From Xanthomarina sp035306605 (lineage in GTDB: Bacteria; Bacteroidota; Bacteroidia; Flavobacteriales; Flavobacteriaceae): a stretch of DNA of 64,000 nt. The stretch lies in the NCBI GenBank assembly GCA_035306605.1, contig DATGNR010000078.1; one strand, written 5' to 3'. Under the pieces are notes generated by a model. That model was not told the origin of the DNA. It saw only the letters and a program-made list of their open reading frames with translations, and ran no database searches. Positions 1 to 7,431 of the stretch are shown piece by piece. How positions within the stretch are numbered: position 1 is the first letter of the stretch; every line of letters starts with the position of its first letter. Made by a program: the position numbers and the translations under genes.

Positions 1-1
1 T

Positions 2-517
2 CCAGATGGTGATATGGTAACCTACCAGGTATTTTTAGATACGGTTAACCCACCACTAAACTCCATTGCCAACAATCTAAACACAACCACCTTTCAGGTT
101 CAAGAAATGCTACAGCCCGAAACCAACTATTATTGGATGGTAGAAGCATCAGACACCTATGGAAACACAACCAAAAGTATTATCGATTCATTTACCACAA
201 TAGAAGGAACACCTCCAAACCCTATTGTAGGCAAATGGTATTACGATAATATATATGGTGATCCATTTACTGATTGTGCAAAAACTGGATTCTTACTATT
301 TACTAACGATTTAAACATACAAATAGTAGAAAAAAATGACTACACAGGTCCATGTCAAGAAGTTAGAAATGAAAATGGTACTTATGAGCTAATCGCAAAT
401 AACCAAATAGAAGTTACCTTAGATTCCGGAACTGAATTTTGGGAAATACAAGAAATTTCAGAAACAGAACTTGTATTGTATATGGATGGCGGCTTATTAA
501 CATTTCTAAAAGAGTAA
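2..517 (+). CDS. Surface protein, C-terminal part (fibronectin III-like plus lipocalin-like domain), 5' truncated by window edge
   Basis: The reading frame is open from base 2, so only the C-terminal ~170 residues are in view; the first ATG at 14 is probably internal. The first ~55 residues resemble the end of a fibronectin type III-like module (a Tyr-Tyr-Trp strand followed by an alternating strand ending in SFTT). A linker rich in Thr/Pro leads to a ~95-residue part starting IVGKWYYD, which looks like the first strand of a lipocalin-like domain as found in Bacteroidetes lipoproteins. There is no T9SS sorting tail. It is probably an extracellular or outer-membrane-attached protein of unknown ligand. 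Both domain calls rest on eye-matched motifs only. It ends before a hairpin terminator shared with the convergent peroxiredoxin gene. Confidence 0.55.
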   Translation, partial: PDGDMVTYQVFLDTVNPPLNSIANNLNTTTFQVQEMLQPETNYYWMVEASDTYGNTTKSIIDSFTTIEGTPPNPIVGKWYYDNIYGDPFTDCAKTGFLLFTNDLNIQIVEKNDYTGPCQEVRNENGTYELIANNQIEVTLDSGTEFWEIQEISETELVLYMDGGLLTFLKE

Positions 518-576
518 TTCTTTTTTGTTAAATAAACGGTTAGTTTTCCGGTATAATACAAGGATATACCTCATAA

Positions 577-604
577 AACAGAGCAATAATAACATTGCTC
601 TGTT
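577..604. terminator. Bidirectional hairpin terminator
   Basis: An 11-bp perfect stem (577-587 with 594-604) encloses a 6-base loop. It is flanked by A-rich sequence on the left and a T-rich tract on the right, so it can stop transcripts arriving from either of the two convergent genes. Confidence 0.75.
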
Positions 605-618
605 ATATTTTATATTTT

Positions 619-1233
619 TTACAGCTTCGATTTTAAAGCCTTTAAACTAGCTAGCAATAATTCTGAAGACAAACGCACCTTATAGTTGGGGTTTATATAT
701 TCAAACAAAATATCCCCAGAAGTATTTACAATCATAACCGTAGGTACAGGAAGAATATCAGAAGCATCCATATTTGTTTTCTCAACAATATAGCTTATGG
801 CATCTTCAGGGGTTTTAAATCCAATGCCAATATCTCGAATCAGCTTGGCACCTGGATCCGCATATAATTTATATGCAACGTCATCATTGGTCATTGTTGT
901 TGACCTTAATTTCTCAAAATGGTCAGGGCTTATCGCAACTATTTGATATCCTAATTTTTCAATCTCATCCTCTATCTCGGCCAATCCTGATAACTGACTA
1001 TTACAATATGGACACCAACCACCGCGATAAAAAACTAATATAGTAGGTTTTACATTCATAACATCTTTCAGCTGGACGCTAAGCCCATCAACATCAAGAA
1101 GATTTGCGTTGGGAACTTGTTCTCCAATAAGTAAAGGACTTATATCTTCAGCCTTAAATGGAACTTGAGACTGAACATGGGCTACTTGCATTAAAGCAAG
1201 AAATGTAAATAAAGATAATATTTGTTTCGTCAT
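619..1233 (-). CDS. Peroxiredoxin-like AhpC/TSA family protein, secreted
   Basis: 204 residues. An N-terminal hydrophobic stretch (about residues 3-18) ending near Ser-Gln looks like a signal peptide, placing the protein in the periplasm. The thioredoxin-fold signature YRGGWCPYC puts a CxxC pair at Cys74 and Cys77, directly after the strand ILVFY. This is the arrangement of AhpC/TSA-type 'redoxin' proteins that reduce peroxides or disulfides. Later features such as the VPTVMIVNTSG cis-Pro segment fit the fold. It is transcribed away from the arsenosugar cluster and need not belong to it. The substrate cannot be told from the sequence; thiol peroxidase and thiol-disulfide reductase are both possible. 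Confidence 0.8.
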   Translation of the reverse strand: MTKQILSLFTFLALMQVAHVQSQVPFKAEDISPLLIGEQVPNANLLDVDGLSVQLKDVMNVKPTILVFYRGGWCPYCNSQLSGLAEIEDEIEKLGYQIVAISPDHFEKLRSTTMTNDDVAYKLYADPGAKLIRDIGIGFKTPEDAISYIVEKTNMDASDILPVPTVMIVNTSGDILFEYINPNYKVRLSSELLLASLKALKSKL

Positions 1234-1385
1234 TATTTAGAGTTTTTTACTTCGTCAGGCCCAAACCTAATTCCTTACAAAAACAAGCTCAATGAGACTT
1301 TTTCTTGGCTTTTTCACAATTTTATGTAAACTTTAATAATCAAGCCCGACTTAAATTAGTACATTCATCTTTAAAAATTAAAACC

Positions 1386-1721
1386 ATGCAAAAAACCTAT
1401 TACGATCCAGCAGACCTCAGAAAATTTGGAAAAATATCCGAATGGAATGAAGACCTTGGTTCAAAATTCTTCGATTATTACAACAGTGTTTTTAAGGAAG
1501 GTGCTCTTTCGGAAAGGGAGAAATCGCTAATTGCGTTAGCTGTTGCCCATACTATTCAATGTCCTTATTGTATTGACGCTTATACGGGGGATGGATTGCA
1601 ACGTGGGATTACGAAAGAAGAAATGATGGAAGCCTTGCATGTAGCTGCAGCTATTCGTGGTGGAGCTTCCTTAGTTCACGGGGTCCAGATGATGAATAAA
1701 GTGAATAAACTGGAAATGTAA
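1386..1721 (+). CDS. Carboxymuconolactone-decarboxylase/AhpD-fold peroxidase-like protein, arsenosugar-cluster type
   Basis: I place the start at 1386 (111 residues, MQKTYYDPADL), because the 27-residue in-frame extension from 1305 is low-complexity and unlike the family. The AhpD/CMD fold is shown by the segment LSEREKSLIALAVAHTIQCPYCIDAYT, with CxxC at Cys59 and Cys62. The usual catalytic His three residues after the second Cys is replaced (Ile-Asp-Ala-Tyr follows). A Gly-rich stretch, AAIRGGASLVHG, follows. Small CMD proteins of this kind are a named companion of ArsS ('arsenosugar biosynthesis-associated peroxidase-like protein'). The gene lies 84 bases upstream of arsS and is the first gene of the cluster. 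An alkylhydroperoxidase or thiol-redox role is an inference from the family. Confidence 0.8.
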   Translation: MQKTYYDPADLRKFGKISEWNEDLGSKFFDYYNSVFKEGALSEREKSLIALAVAHTIQCPYCIDAYTGDGLQRGITKEEMMEALHVAAAIRGGASLVHGVQMMNKVNKLEM

Positions 1722-1805
1722 TTAAATACTAACTAACATCTTACAAATAATTGGTTCAACCAAAATTAGAGCTACTTTTAAGTTAAAACGATATTAAAAT
1801 TCAGA

Positions 1806-2858
1806 ATGATTAAATCCCTGCATAAACGCCAAAATGAATTAGCTAACAGCAACAAACAATTAGAATATTTGTCCAATGGCATCTTCAAAACTGGGGAGCT
1901 TGATACCTTTAATGATAAAATTGCCAAAACAAATCAGTATCCATTACGACCAAATAAGCTAGAAATTCTTCAAATCAACTTGGGCTACATGTGTAATCAG
2001 GTTTGCGAGCATTGTCATGTAGATGCAGGTCCCGACCGAAAAGAAATAATGACTAAGGAAACCATGTTACAGTGTTTGGTAGTTCTAAAAAACACACAAG
2101 CACATACCTTGGATTTAACGGGTGGCGCTCCAGAAATGAATCCGAATTTTAGGTGGTTTGTGGAAGAAGCTACAAAACTAGGAGTTAAAGATGTCATTGT
2201 TCGATCTAATTTAACCATAATTCGAGCGAATAAAAAATATCACGATTTACCTGATTTCTTTAAAAAACATAAAATACATGTGGTGTCATCCATGCCCCAT
2301 TGGACCAAAGGTAAAACCGATAAACAACGTGGCTCTGGTGTTTTCGACAAATCCATTAATGCACTAAAAGAACTCAATTCAGTGGGCTACGGCATGCCTG
2401 GCAGCAACTTAAAATTAGACTTGGTTTACAATCCATCTGGAGCATTTTTACCAGGAAATCAAGCGGCTATGGAAAAAGATTTTAAAAAGGCACTTTTGGA
2501 AGATTTCGGGATACATTTTCATAATTTATTCAGTATTACGAACCTACCAGTTAGCAGATTTTTAGATTATTTAATTGCATCAGAAAACTATGAAGACTAT
2601 ATGTACGCACTTGTTGATGCATATAATCCTGAAGCTGTAAAAAACGTTATGTGTACAAATACTATTTCAGTAAGTTGGGATGGTTATTTATATGATTGCG
2701 ACTTTAACCAAATGCTAGAATTACCAATAAACAGTAAGATAAAGCACATAAAAGATTACAACGAAGTGACGCTACAAAACAGAAATATCATTACATCACA
2801 ACATTGCTACGGATGCACAGCTGGAGCCGGAAGCAGTTGCCAAGGTAACATTATTTAA
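1806..2858 (+). CDS. arsS: Arsenosugar biosynthesis radical SAM protein ArsS
   Basis: 350 residues. The radical SAM cluster motif CxxxCxxC is at Cys63, Cys67 and Cys70 in the segment GYMCNQVCEHCHVDAGPD. The downstream LTGGAPEMNP is the GGE-like SAM-binding motif. The C-terminal third carries clustered cysteines (a CTNT..DCDF region and the final CYGCTAGAGSSC), as in the DUF3641 domain of this family. In the family, ArsS transfers the 5'-deoxyadenosyl group of S-adenosylmethionine to a dimethylated arsenical, making the nucleoside precursor of arsenosugars. Some homologues are selenoproteins; no in-frame TGA is needed here. The rhodanese gene starts two bases after its stop, so co-translation is likely. 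arsM is not adjacent. The call is firm on motif, family tail and neighbours. Confidence 0.92.
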   Translation: MIKSLHKRQNELANSNKQLEYLSNGIFKTGELDTFNDKIAKTNQYPLRPNKLEILQINLGYMCNQVCEHCHVDAGPDRKEIMTKETMLQCLVVLKNTQAHTLDLTGGAPEMNPNFRWFVEEATKLGVKDVIVRSNLTIIRANKKYHDLPDFFKKHKIHVVSSMPHWTKGKTDKQRGSGVFDKSINALKELNSVGYGMPGSNLKLDLVYNPSGAFLPGNQAAMEKDFKKALLEDFGIHFHNLFSITNLPVSRFLDYLIASENYEDYMYALVDAYNPEAVKNVMCTNTISVSWDGYLYDCDFNQMLELPINSKIKHIKDYNEVTLQNRNIITSQHCYGCTAGAGSSCQGNII

Positions 2859-2860
2859 TA

Positions 2861-3355
2861 ATGAAAAACTGCATACTAATACTAATCGTTCTATGGCCTG
2901 TCCTTGGTGCTTCTCAAAACACTTTAAAGGATTTATTGGATACGCACAACTCCAAAGTTGTCCCTTATATTTCCGTTGAAGAACTTGCTATGCCAAAAAC
3001 TCAAGCAATGATTTTAGATGCCCGAGAGCTTGAGGAATACCAAGTAAGTCATTTAAAAAATGCCGTTTTTGTAGGCTACAACACCTTCAATTTAAAGCAA
3101 ACCATATCGCAGATTAATAACAAACAACAAACCATTGTCGTTTATTGTTCTCTAGGAATTCGTTCGGAAGCCATAGCCCATAAACTAAAAAAAGCTGGCT
3201 ACGCCAATATCTATAATTTATATGGAGGGATTTTCGAATGGAAAAACAAAGGGTTCGATGTTTATGATAGTACCGAAACCAAAACCAATAAAATACATGC
3301 CTTCTCAAAAGAATGGAGCCATTGGTTAACTTCAGGACAGAAGGTATTTAACTAA
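2861..3355 (+). CDS. Secreted rhodanese-like protein
   Basis: 164 residues. Residues 1-19 form a signal peptide (MKNCILILIVLWPVLGASQ), so the protein is exported. The rhodanese fold is seen in ILDAREL...EYQVSHLKNAVFVG and the active-site loop VVYCSLGIRSE with Cys96, followed by LKKAGYANIYNLYGGIFEWKNKG, all canonical. Single-domain rhodaneses carry a persulfide or oxyanion on this Cys. The gene is two bases downstream of arsS and 15 bases upstream of the TIGR04282 gene, so it is part of the arsenosugar operon. A role with arsenic (thiolation or oxyanion handling) is an inference from position alone. Confidence 0.87.
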   Translation: MKNCILILIVLWPVLGASQNTLKDLLDTHNSKVVPYISVEELAMPKTQAMILDARELEEYQVSHLKNAVFVGYNTFNLKQTISQINNKQQTIVVYCSLGIRSEAIAHKLKKAGYANIYNLYGGIFEWKNKGFDVYDSTETKTNKIHAFSKEWSHWLTSGQKVFN

Positions 3356-3370
3356 TTATATTTTTTATCA

Positions 3371-4045
3371 ATGGGAATATTAAGCACAAAAGACTCTAAT
3401 TACAACAATGAATTGAACTTCGATTTTCATTTTCCAACATCAAAAAAAGCCATCATCATTTTTGCTAGAAATCCAGAATTAGGAAAATGCAAAACCCGAT
3501 TGGCTAAAACTATTGGAGAGAAAGCAGCCCTAAACGTCTACAAATATTTATTACAACATACAGCTAATATTACCGAAAAAGTAGCAGCGGACAAATTTAT
3601 TTTCTATTCAGAACACATCCATAAAAACGATATATGGGATGAGGATATCTTTATAAAAAGACTACAACAAGGAACAGATTTAGGTTCAAAAATGCAGAAT
3701 GCTTTCACCGAACTTTTTAATTCCGGCTATGAAAAAGTCTTGATTGTGGGAAGCGATATTTTAGATTTGAAATCAGAGCATATTACCAATTCTTTTCATA
3801 AATTAGAAACACACGATATAGTTATTGGCCCAGCACTTGATGGAGGATATTATTTACTTGGAATGAAACAACTCCACCCTCAAATTTTTGAAAATAAATT
3901 CTGGGGAACAGAAACTGTATTGAAAGATACTTTAAACGAATTACAACATGAAAATGTTTGTCTGTTAGAAAAATTAAATGACATCGATACTTTTGATGAT
4001 CTCAATAAAAACGTAATACTTAAAGAATTAATTACCCATGATTAA
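3371..4045 (+). CDS. TIGR04282-type (DUF2064) arsenosugar-cluster glycosyltransferase
   Basis: 224 residues. After a ~25-residue lead the GT-A-like nucleotide-binding start is IIIFARNPELGKCKTRLAKTIG (residues 28-49). LIVGSDILDL then gives the acidic metal-binding strand, and IGPALDGGYYLLGM is the family signature. This is the DUF2064 family, named TIGR04282 'arsenosugar biosynthesis glycosyltransferase' when found beside ArsS. It is expected to be cytosolic and to handle a nucleotide-linked or glycerol-type donor in making the sugar aglycone; the exact reaction is unproven. The stop overlaps the purine nucleoside phosphorylase start by eight bases, so the two are translationally coupled. Confidence 0.88.
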   Translation: MGILSTKDSNYNNELNFDFHFPTSKKAIIIFARNPELGKCKTRLAKTIGEKAALNVYKYLLQHTANITEKVAADKFIFYSEHIHKNDIWDEDIFIKRLQQGTDLGSKMQNAFTELFNSGYEKVLIVGSDILDLKSEHITNSFHKLETHDIVIGPALDGGYYLLGMKQLHPQIFENKFWGTETVLKDTLNELQHENVCLLEKLNDIDTFDDLNKNVILKELITHD

Positions 4046-4850
4046 ATTTATTAAAGAAACAACCGATTACTTAGAACAAAAGGGTTTTATCAATCCTGAA
4101 ATAGGCATCATATTAGGCACAGGATTACAAAAACTAATTGATGACATAGAGGTTTTAGCAGAAGTTAGCTACAATCACATCCCAAGTTTTCCAACAGCAA
4201 CAGTGGAGTTTCATAAAGGAAAACTCATTTACGGAAACTTAATGGGTAAAAAAGTAGTTGTAATGCAAGGTCGTTTTCATATTTACGAAGGCTATTCCTT
4301 GTTAGATGTTACCTACCCAGTACGTGTTATGGAAAAACTAGGCATCAAAACATTACTAGTTTCAAATGCATCTGGAGCCATCAACAAAAACTTCAAAAAG
4401 GGGGAATTAATGTTAATAGACGACCATATTAATTTACAAGGAAGTTCACCTCTGGCCTTTAAAGGCGTAGAACTCTTAGGCGAACGTTTTACCGATATGA
4501 GTCAACCTTATAACAAAGACTTAAACTCCAAATTTAAAACTATTGCCAAATCGCATAACATAACCTTGCACGAAGGGGTCTATGCCAGTGTAGTAGGCCC
4601 GCAGCTAGAAACTAGAGCCGAATACAGAATGCTAAGTATTATTGGTGCAGATGCCGTTGGAATGAGCACTGTTCCCGAAATTATTGTAGCAAATCATTTG
4701 GGTTTAAAAGCTGCAGCAGTTTCCGTATTAACAGATGAATGTGATCCAGAAAATTTAATGCCAGTAAATATTAACGAAATTATTGAAATGGCAGGTAAAG
4801 CAGAACCAAACATGATCACGTTATTCAAGGAATTAATTAAATCCTTATAA
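4038..4850 (+). CDS. Purine nucleoside phosphorylase (trimeric class I)
   Basis: 270 residues, usual length for the trimeric PNP/MTAP family. The motifs are in order: IILGTGLQKL near residue 25 (phosphate loop), FHKGKLIYG, VVVMQGRFHIYEGYS, LLVSNASGAIN (purine/ribose pocket), VGPQLETRAEYRM and GADAVGMSTVPE. The family cleaves purine nucleosides with phosphate. Inside an arsS cluster the natural idea is that it removes adenine from the ArsS product, 5'-deoxy-5'-dimethylarsinoyl-adenosine, to expose the arsenic-bearing ribose; this is inference from context. An ordinary role in purine salvage is the alternative. It overlaps the preceding gene by eight bases and is followed by a 97-base gap, so the operon may be split or internally promoted here. 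Confidence 0.9.
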   Translation: MIKFIKETTDYLEQKGFINPEIGIILGTGLQKLIDDIEVLAEVSYNHIPSFPTATVEFHKGKLIYGNLMGKKVVVMQGRFHIYEGYSLLDVTYPVRVMEKLGIKTLLVSNASGAINKNFKKGELMLIDDHINLQGSSPLAFKGVELLGERFTDMSQPYNKDLNSKFKTIAKSHNITLHEGVYASVVGPQLETRAEYRMLSIIGADAVGMSTVPEIIVANHLGLKAAAVSVLTDECDPENLMPVNINEIIEMAGKAEPNMITLFKELIKSL

Positions 4851-4947
4851 CCTACCTTTGGGTTGTGTATCAAAAGTTACAAAACCTAAAAGCAAATTGA
4901 AGTACTTTTACGGGTTAATCTAAAAAAAACCTTTTCAGAAAGTAGTT

Positions 4948-5847
4948 ATGGAAAAATACATAGACATTATAAAAAGCTCCTATTCCGACTATTGGAATTA
5001 TATGAAACAATCTGTTTTAATGGAATTAAATTGGGAAAATTACTTCTACGGTTTAATTATTATATCACTTGTTGTTTGGGGTTTAGAAGCTATTTTTCCT
5101 TGGAGAAAAAACCAGTCATTATTTCGTAAAGACTTTTGGCTGGATACCTTTTACATGTTTTTCAATTTCTTTTTATTGAACTTAATTGTATTAATTGCTC
5201 TATCAAATTCTGTCGCAGAACTTTTCAATGATATTCTTGGCTTAGTTGACTTATCTGTTTCAAGCTTTCAGTTGCTCGACATTAACGAACTCCCTTTCTG
5301 GCTTCGTATTCTCATCTTTTTTGTTGTAATTGACTTTGTACAATGGTGGACACACAGACTATTACATAAATCTGAATTTCTATGGAATTTTCATAAAGTG
5401 CATCACTCCGTAAAAGAAATGGGGTTTGCGGCACACCTGCGTTATCACTGGATGGAACCGGTAGTTTACAACTCCTTAAAGTACATTCCTTTGGCCATTA
5501 TTGGTGGTTTTTCTGCTCAAGATGTCGCTTTAGTTCATTTCTTTAATATTACCATTGGACATTTAAATCACGCCAATATTGGTTGGGACTATGGCCTATT
5601 AAAATATGTTTTCAACAACCCAAAAATGCATATTTGGCACCACTCTAAAGAATTACCAGAAGATAGGAGGTACGGTGTTAACTTTGGAATTACACTAAGT
5701 TTGTGGGATTATATTTTTAAAACCGATTATATTCCATACGATGGTAGAGATATTGAGTTGGGTTTTTCAGGCGAAGAATCCTTCCCCGAAGATTTTATCG
5801 GACAAGAACTCTATCCAATTAATTTTAAAAATAAAAATGAAAACTAA
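4948..5847 (+). CDS. Sterol desaturase / fatty acid hydroxylase family membrane enzyme
   Basis: 299 residues with hydrophobic segments at about 33-50, 66-88, 118-134 and 172-190. The di-iron histidine boxes are complete: HRLLH at 136-140, HKVHH at 149-153, HLNH at 205-208 and HIWHH at 228-232. The family (FA_hydroxylase, PF04116) are integral-membrane oxygenases that hydroxylate or desaturate sterols, fatty acids, carotenoids or ether lipids. The substrate cannot be read from the sequence. Its place between the PNP and glycosyltransferase genes of the arsenosugar cluster, and the 11-base overlap with the next gene, suggest a step on a lipid or alkyl moiety of the final product. That link is inference. 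Confidence 0.88.
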   Translation: MEKYIDIIKSSYSDYWNYMKQSVLMELNWENYFYGLIIISLVVWGLEAIFPWRKNQSLFRKDFWLDTFYMFFNFFLLNLIVLIALSNSVAELFNDILGLVDLSVSSFQLLDINELPFWLRILIFFVVIDFVQWWTHRLLHKSEFLWNFHKVHHSVKEMGFAAHLRYHWMEPVVYNSLKYIPLAIIGGFSAQDVALVHFFNITIGHLNHANIGWDYGLLKYVFNNPKMHIWHHSKELPEDRRYGVNFGITLSLWDYIFKTDYIPYDGRDIELGFSGEESFPEDFIGQELYPINFKNKNEN

Positions 5848-6550
5848 ACAACCCATATATTTTATGTTATGGCTGCTTCTATTTCCAATTTTACAAGTAG
5901 AAGCTCAAACTGTAAATTATGGCGCCTGGAATAGTTTTCTTAAAAAACACGTAAATAGTTATGGGGAAGTAAACTATCAAGCCATCAAAACGGATCAAAA
6001 ATCATTGGTGGTTAGCTTAGAAACCTTCATGAAAAATGAACCAAATGAGACTTGGTCTAAAAATGAAACGCTTGCTTATTGGATAAATGCTTACAATGCC
6101 TTTACCATAAAACTGATAAGCGACAACTACCCTATTAAAAGCATAAAAGATATTAAAAACCCTTGGGATCTAGAGTTTATCCAAATAGGCAATAAAAACC
6201 TGTCTTTAAACGAAATAGAACACGATATTCTTAGAAAACTGAGCGAACCTCGAATCCATTTCGCAATTGTTTGCGCTTCAAAATCTTGTCCAAAATTATT
6301 AAACGAAGCCTACATCCCATCAAAATTAGACCTACAACTAACAGTTGCCACAGAAGAATTTCTTTCTGATAAATCAAGAAACAGCATCTCTCAGGAACAT
6401 CTTAAACTATCCAAGATTTTTAAATGGTTCACAGGAGATTTTACGCAAAATGGCAGTTTAATTGACTTCTTGAATTTATATACAGATGTAAAAATTTCTC
6501 AAAAAGCAAAAAAGACTTACAATGATTATAGTTGGGAATTGAATGAATAA
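5837..6550 (+). CDS. Secreted DUF547 family protein
   Basis: I use the ATG at 5837 (237 residues), because it gives a clean signal peptide (MKTKQPIYFMLWLLLFPILQ) and an 11-base overlap with the desaturase gene; the longer frame from 5741 only reads through that gene. The DUF547 core is recognisable from AYWINAYNAFTIKLI, the segment LSLNEIEHDILR, and RIHFAIVCASKSCPKLLNEAY with its conserved Cys pair. DUF547 proteins are common in Bacteroidetes and Proteobacteria; no enzymatic activity is established for them as far as I know. The overlap with the desaturase gene suggests the two work together. Exported by signal peptide. Confidence 0.85.
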   Translation: MKTKQPIYFMLWLLLFPILQVEAQTVNYGAWNSFLKKHVNSYGEVNYQAIKTDQKSLVVSLETFMKNEPNETWSKNETLAYWINAYNAFTIKLISDNYPIKSIKDIKNPWDLEFIQIGNKNLSLNEIEHDILRKLSEPRIHFAIVCASKSCPKLLNEAYIPSKLDLQLTVATEEFLSDKSRNSISQEHLKLSKIFKWFTGDFTQNGSLIDFLNLYTDVKISQKAKKTYNDYSWELNE

Positions 6551-6601
6551 ACCCATACTTTAGATAAGCCTAGTTTCAAAACCTCTTAGGTATTTTCAAA
6601 T

Positions 6602-7318
6602 ATGAAACACAAATTATCCATCATCATCCCCATGCTTAACGAAACAGAAAACATTGAAAATTTGCTTCGTCACTTAACTTCCCATTCCACTCTTGAAAAC
6701 ATTTCAGAAATTATTGTAGTAGATGGTGGTAGCACAGATGGTTCTCCGGAATTAGTAAAAAGTTTCATATCTTTAAGTATAGCTAAATTTAACATCCAAC
6801 TTTTAACTTCTCCCAAAGGCCGAGCCAAACAAATGAATTTAGGAGCAAGAGCCGCAACAGGAAACATTCTATACTTTCTTCATGCCGATTCTTTTCCTCC
6901 AAAAAACTTCGACCAACTCATTATAAATGAAATGCAAAAAAACAATGTAGCCGGTTGTTTTAAAATGAAGTTTAATAGTAAACATTGGTGGTTACAATTA
7001 GCGGGGTGGTTAACTCAATTTTCGTGGCGTGCCAGCCGAGGCGGCGACCAAAGCCAATTTATAAGTAAAACCCTTTTTAATGAAATTGGCGGATATAACG
7101 AAGAATTCATAATTTATGAAGACAACGACCTTATAAATAAACTCTACGCTAGAAAACAATTTGTAGTTATCCAATCGTGGTTAACAACCTCAGCTAGACG
7201 CTATCAAACTCACGGAATATGGAAGCTTCAATATCACTTCTGGACTATTTACATCAAAAAATGGTTTGGAGCTTCAGCAGAGGAACTTCACAGGTATTAC
7301 AAAAAACACATTGCTTAA
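6602..7318 (+). CDS. TIGR04283-type arsenosugar-cluster glycosyltransferase (GT2)
   Basis: 238 residues of GT-A fold. IIIPMLNETENI at the N terminus leads to the nucleotide-binding VVDGGSTDGS (Asp41). The metal site HADS is at 94-97, and RASRGGDQSQFI is the family hallmark of the small GT2 group named TIGR04283 'arsenosugar biosynthesis glycosyltransferase'. It lies 51 bases after the DUF547 gene and is the last gene of the cluster. In the accepted scheme a glycosyltransferase of this type would attach or extend the sugar part; donor and acceptor are not known from sequence. No membrane segment is evident, so it is cytosolic or peripheral. Confidence 0.88.
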   Translation: MKHKLSIIIPMLNETENIENLLRHLTSHSTLENISEIIVVDGGSTDGSPELVKSFISLSIAKFNIQLLTSPKGRAKQMNLGARAATGNILYFLHADSFPPKNFDQLIINEMQKNNVAGCFKMKFNSKHWWLQLAGWLTQFSWRASRGGDQSQFISKTLFNEIGGYNEEFIIYEDNDLINKLYARKQFVVIQSWLTTSARRYQTHGIWKLQYHFWTIYIKKWFGASAEELHRYYKKHIA

Positions 7319-7358
7319 AATTTACTAAAAAAACTGTATCTTTCTGATTCAAAATTAA

Positions 7359-7388
7359 TTGGTTTATTAATTTGGTTTCTTACTTTTG
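7359..7388 (+). promoter_or_regulatory. Bacteroidetes-type promoter of pyruvate carboxylase
   Basis: The -7 box TACTTTTG (7381-7388) matches TAnnTTTG exactly. A TTG at 7359-7361 lies 19 bases upstream, fitting the -33 element. The ATG of the pyruvate carboxylase gene is 44 bases downstream of the -7 box. Confidence 0.6.
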
Positions 7389-7431
7389 AAGCAATTAGAC
7401 ACTAACAGGTTCCAAAACACACAACCAAAAA

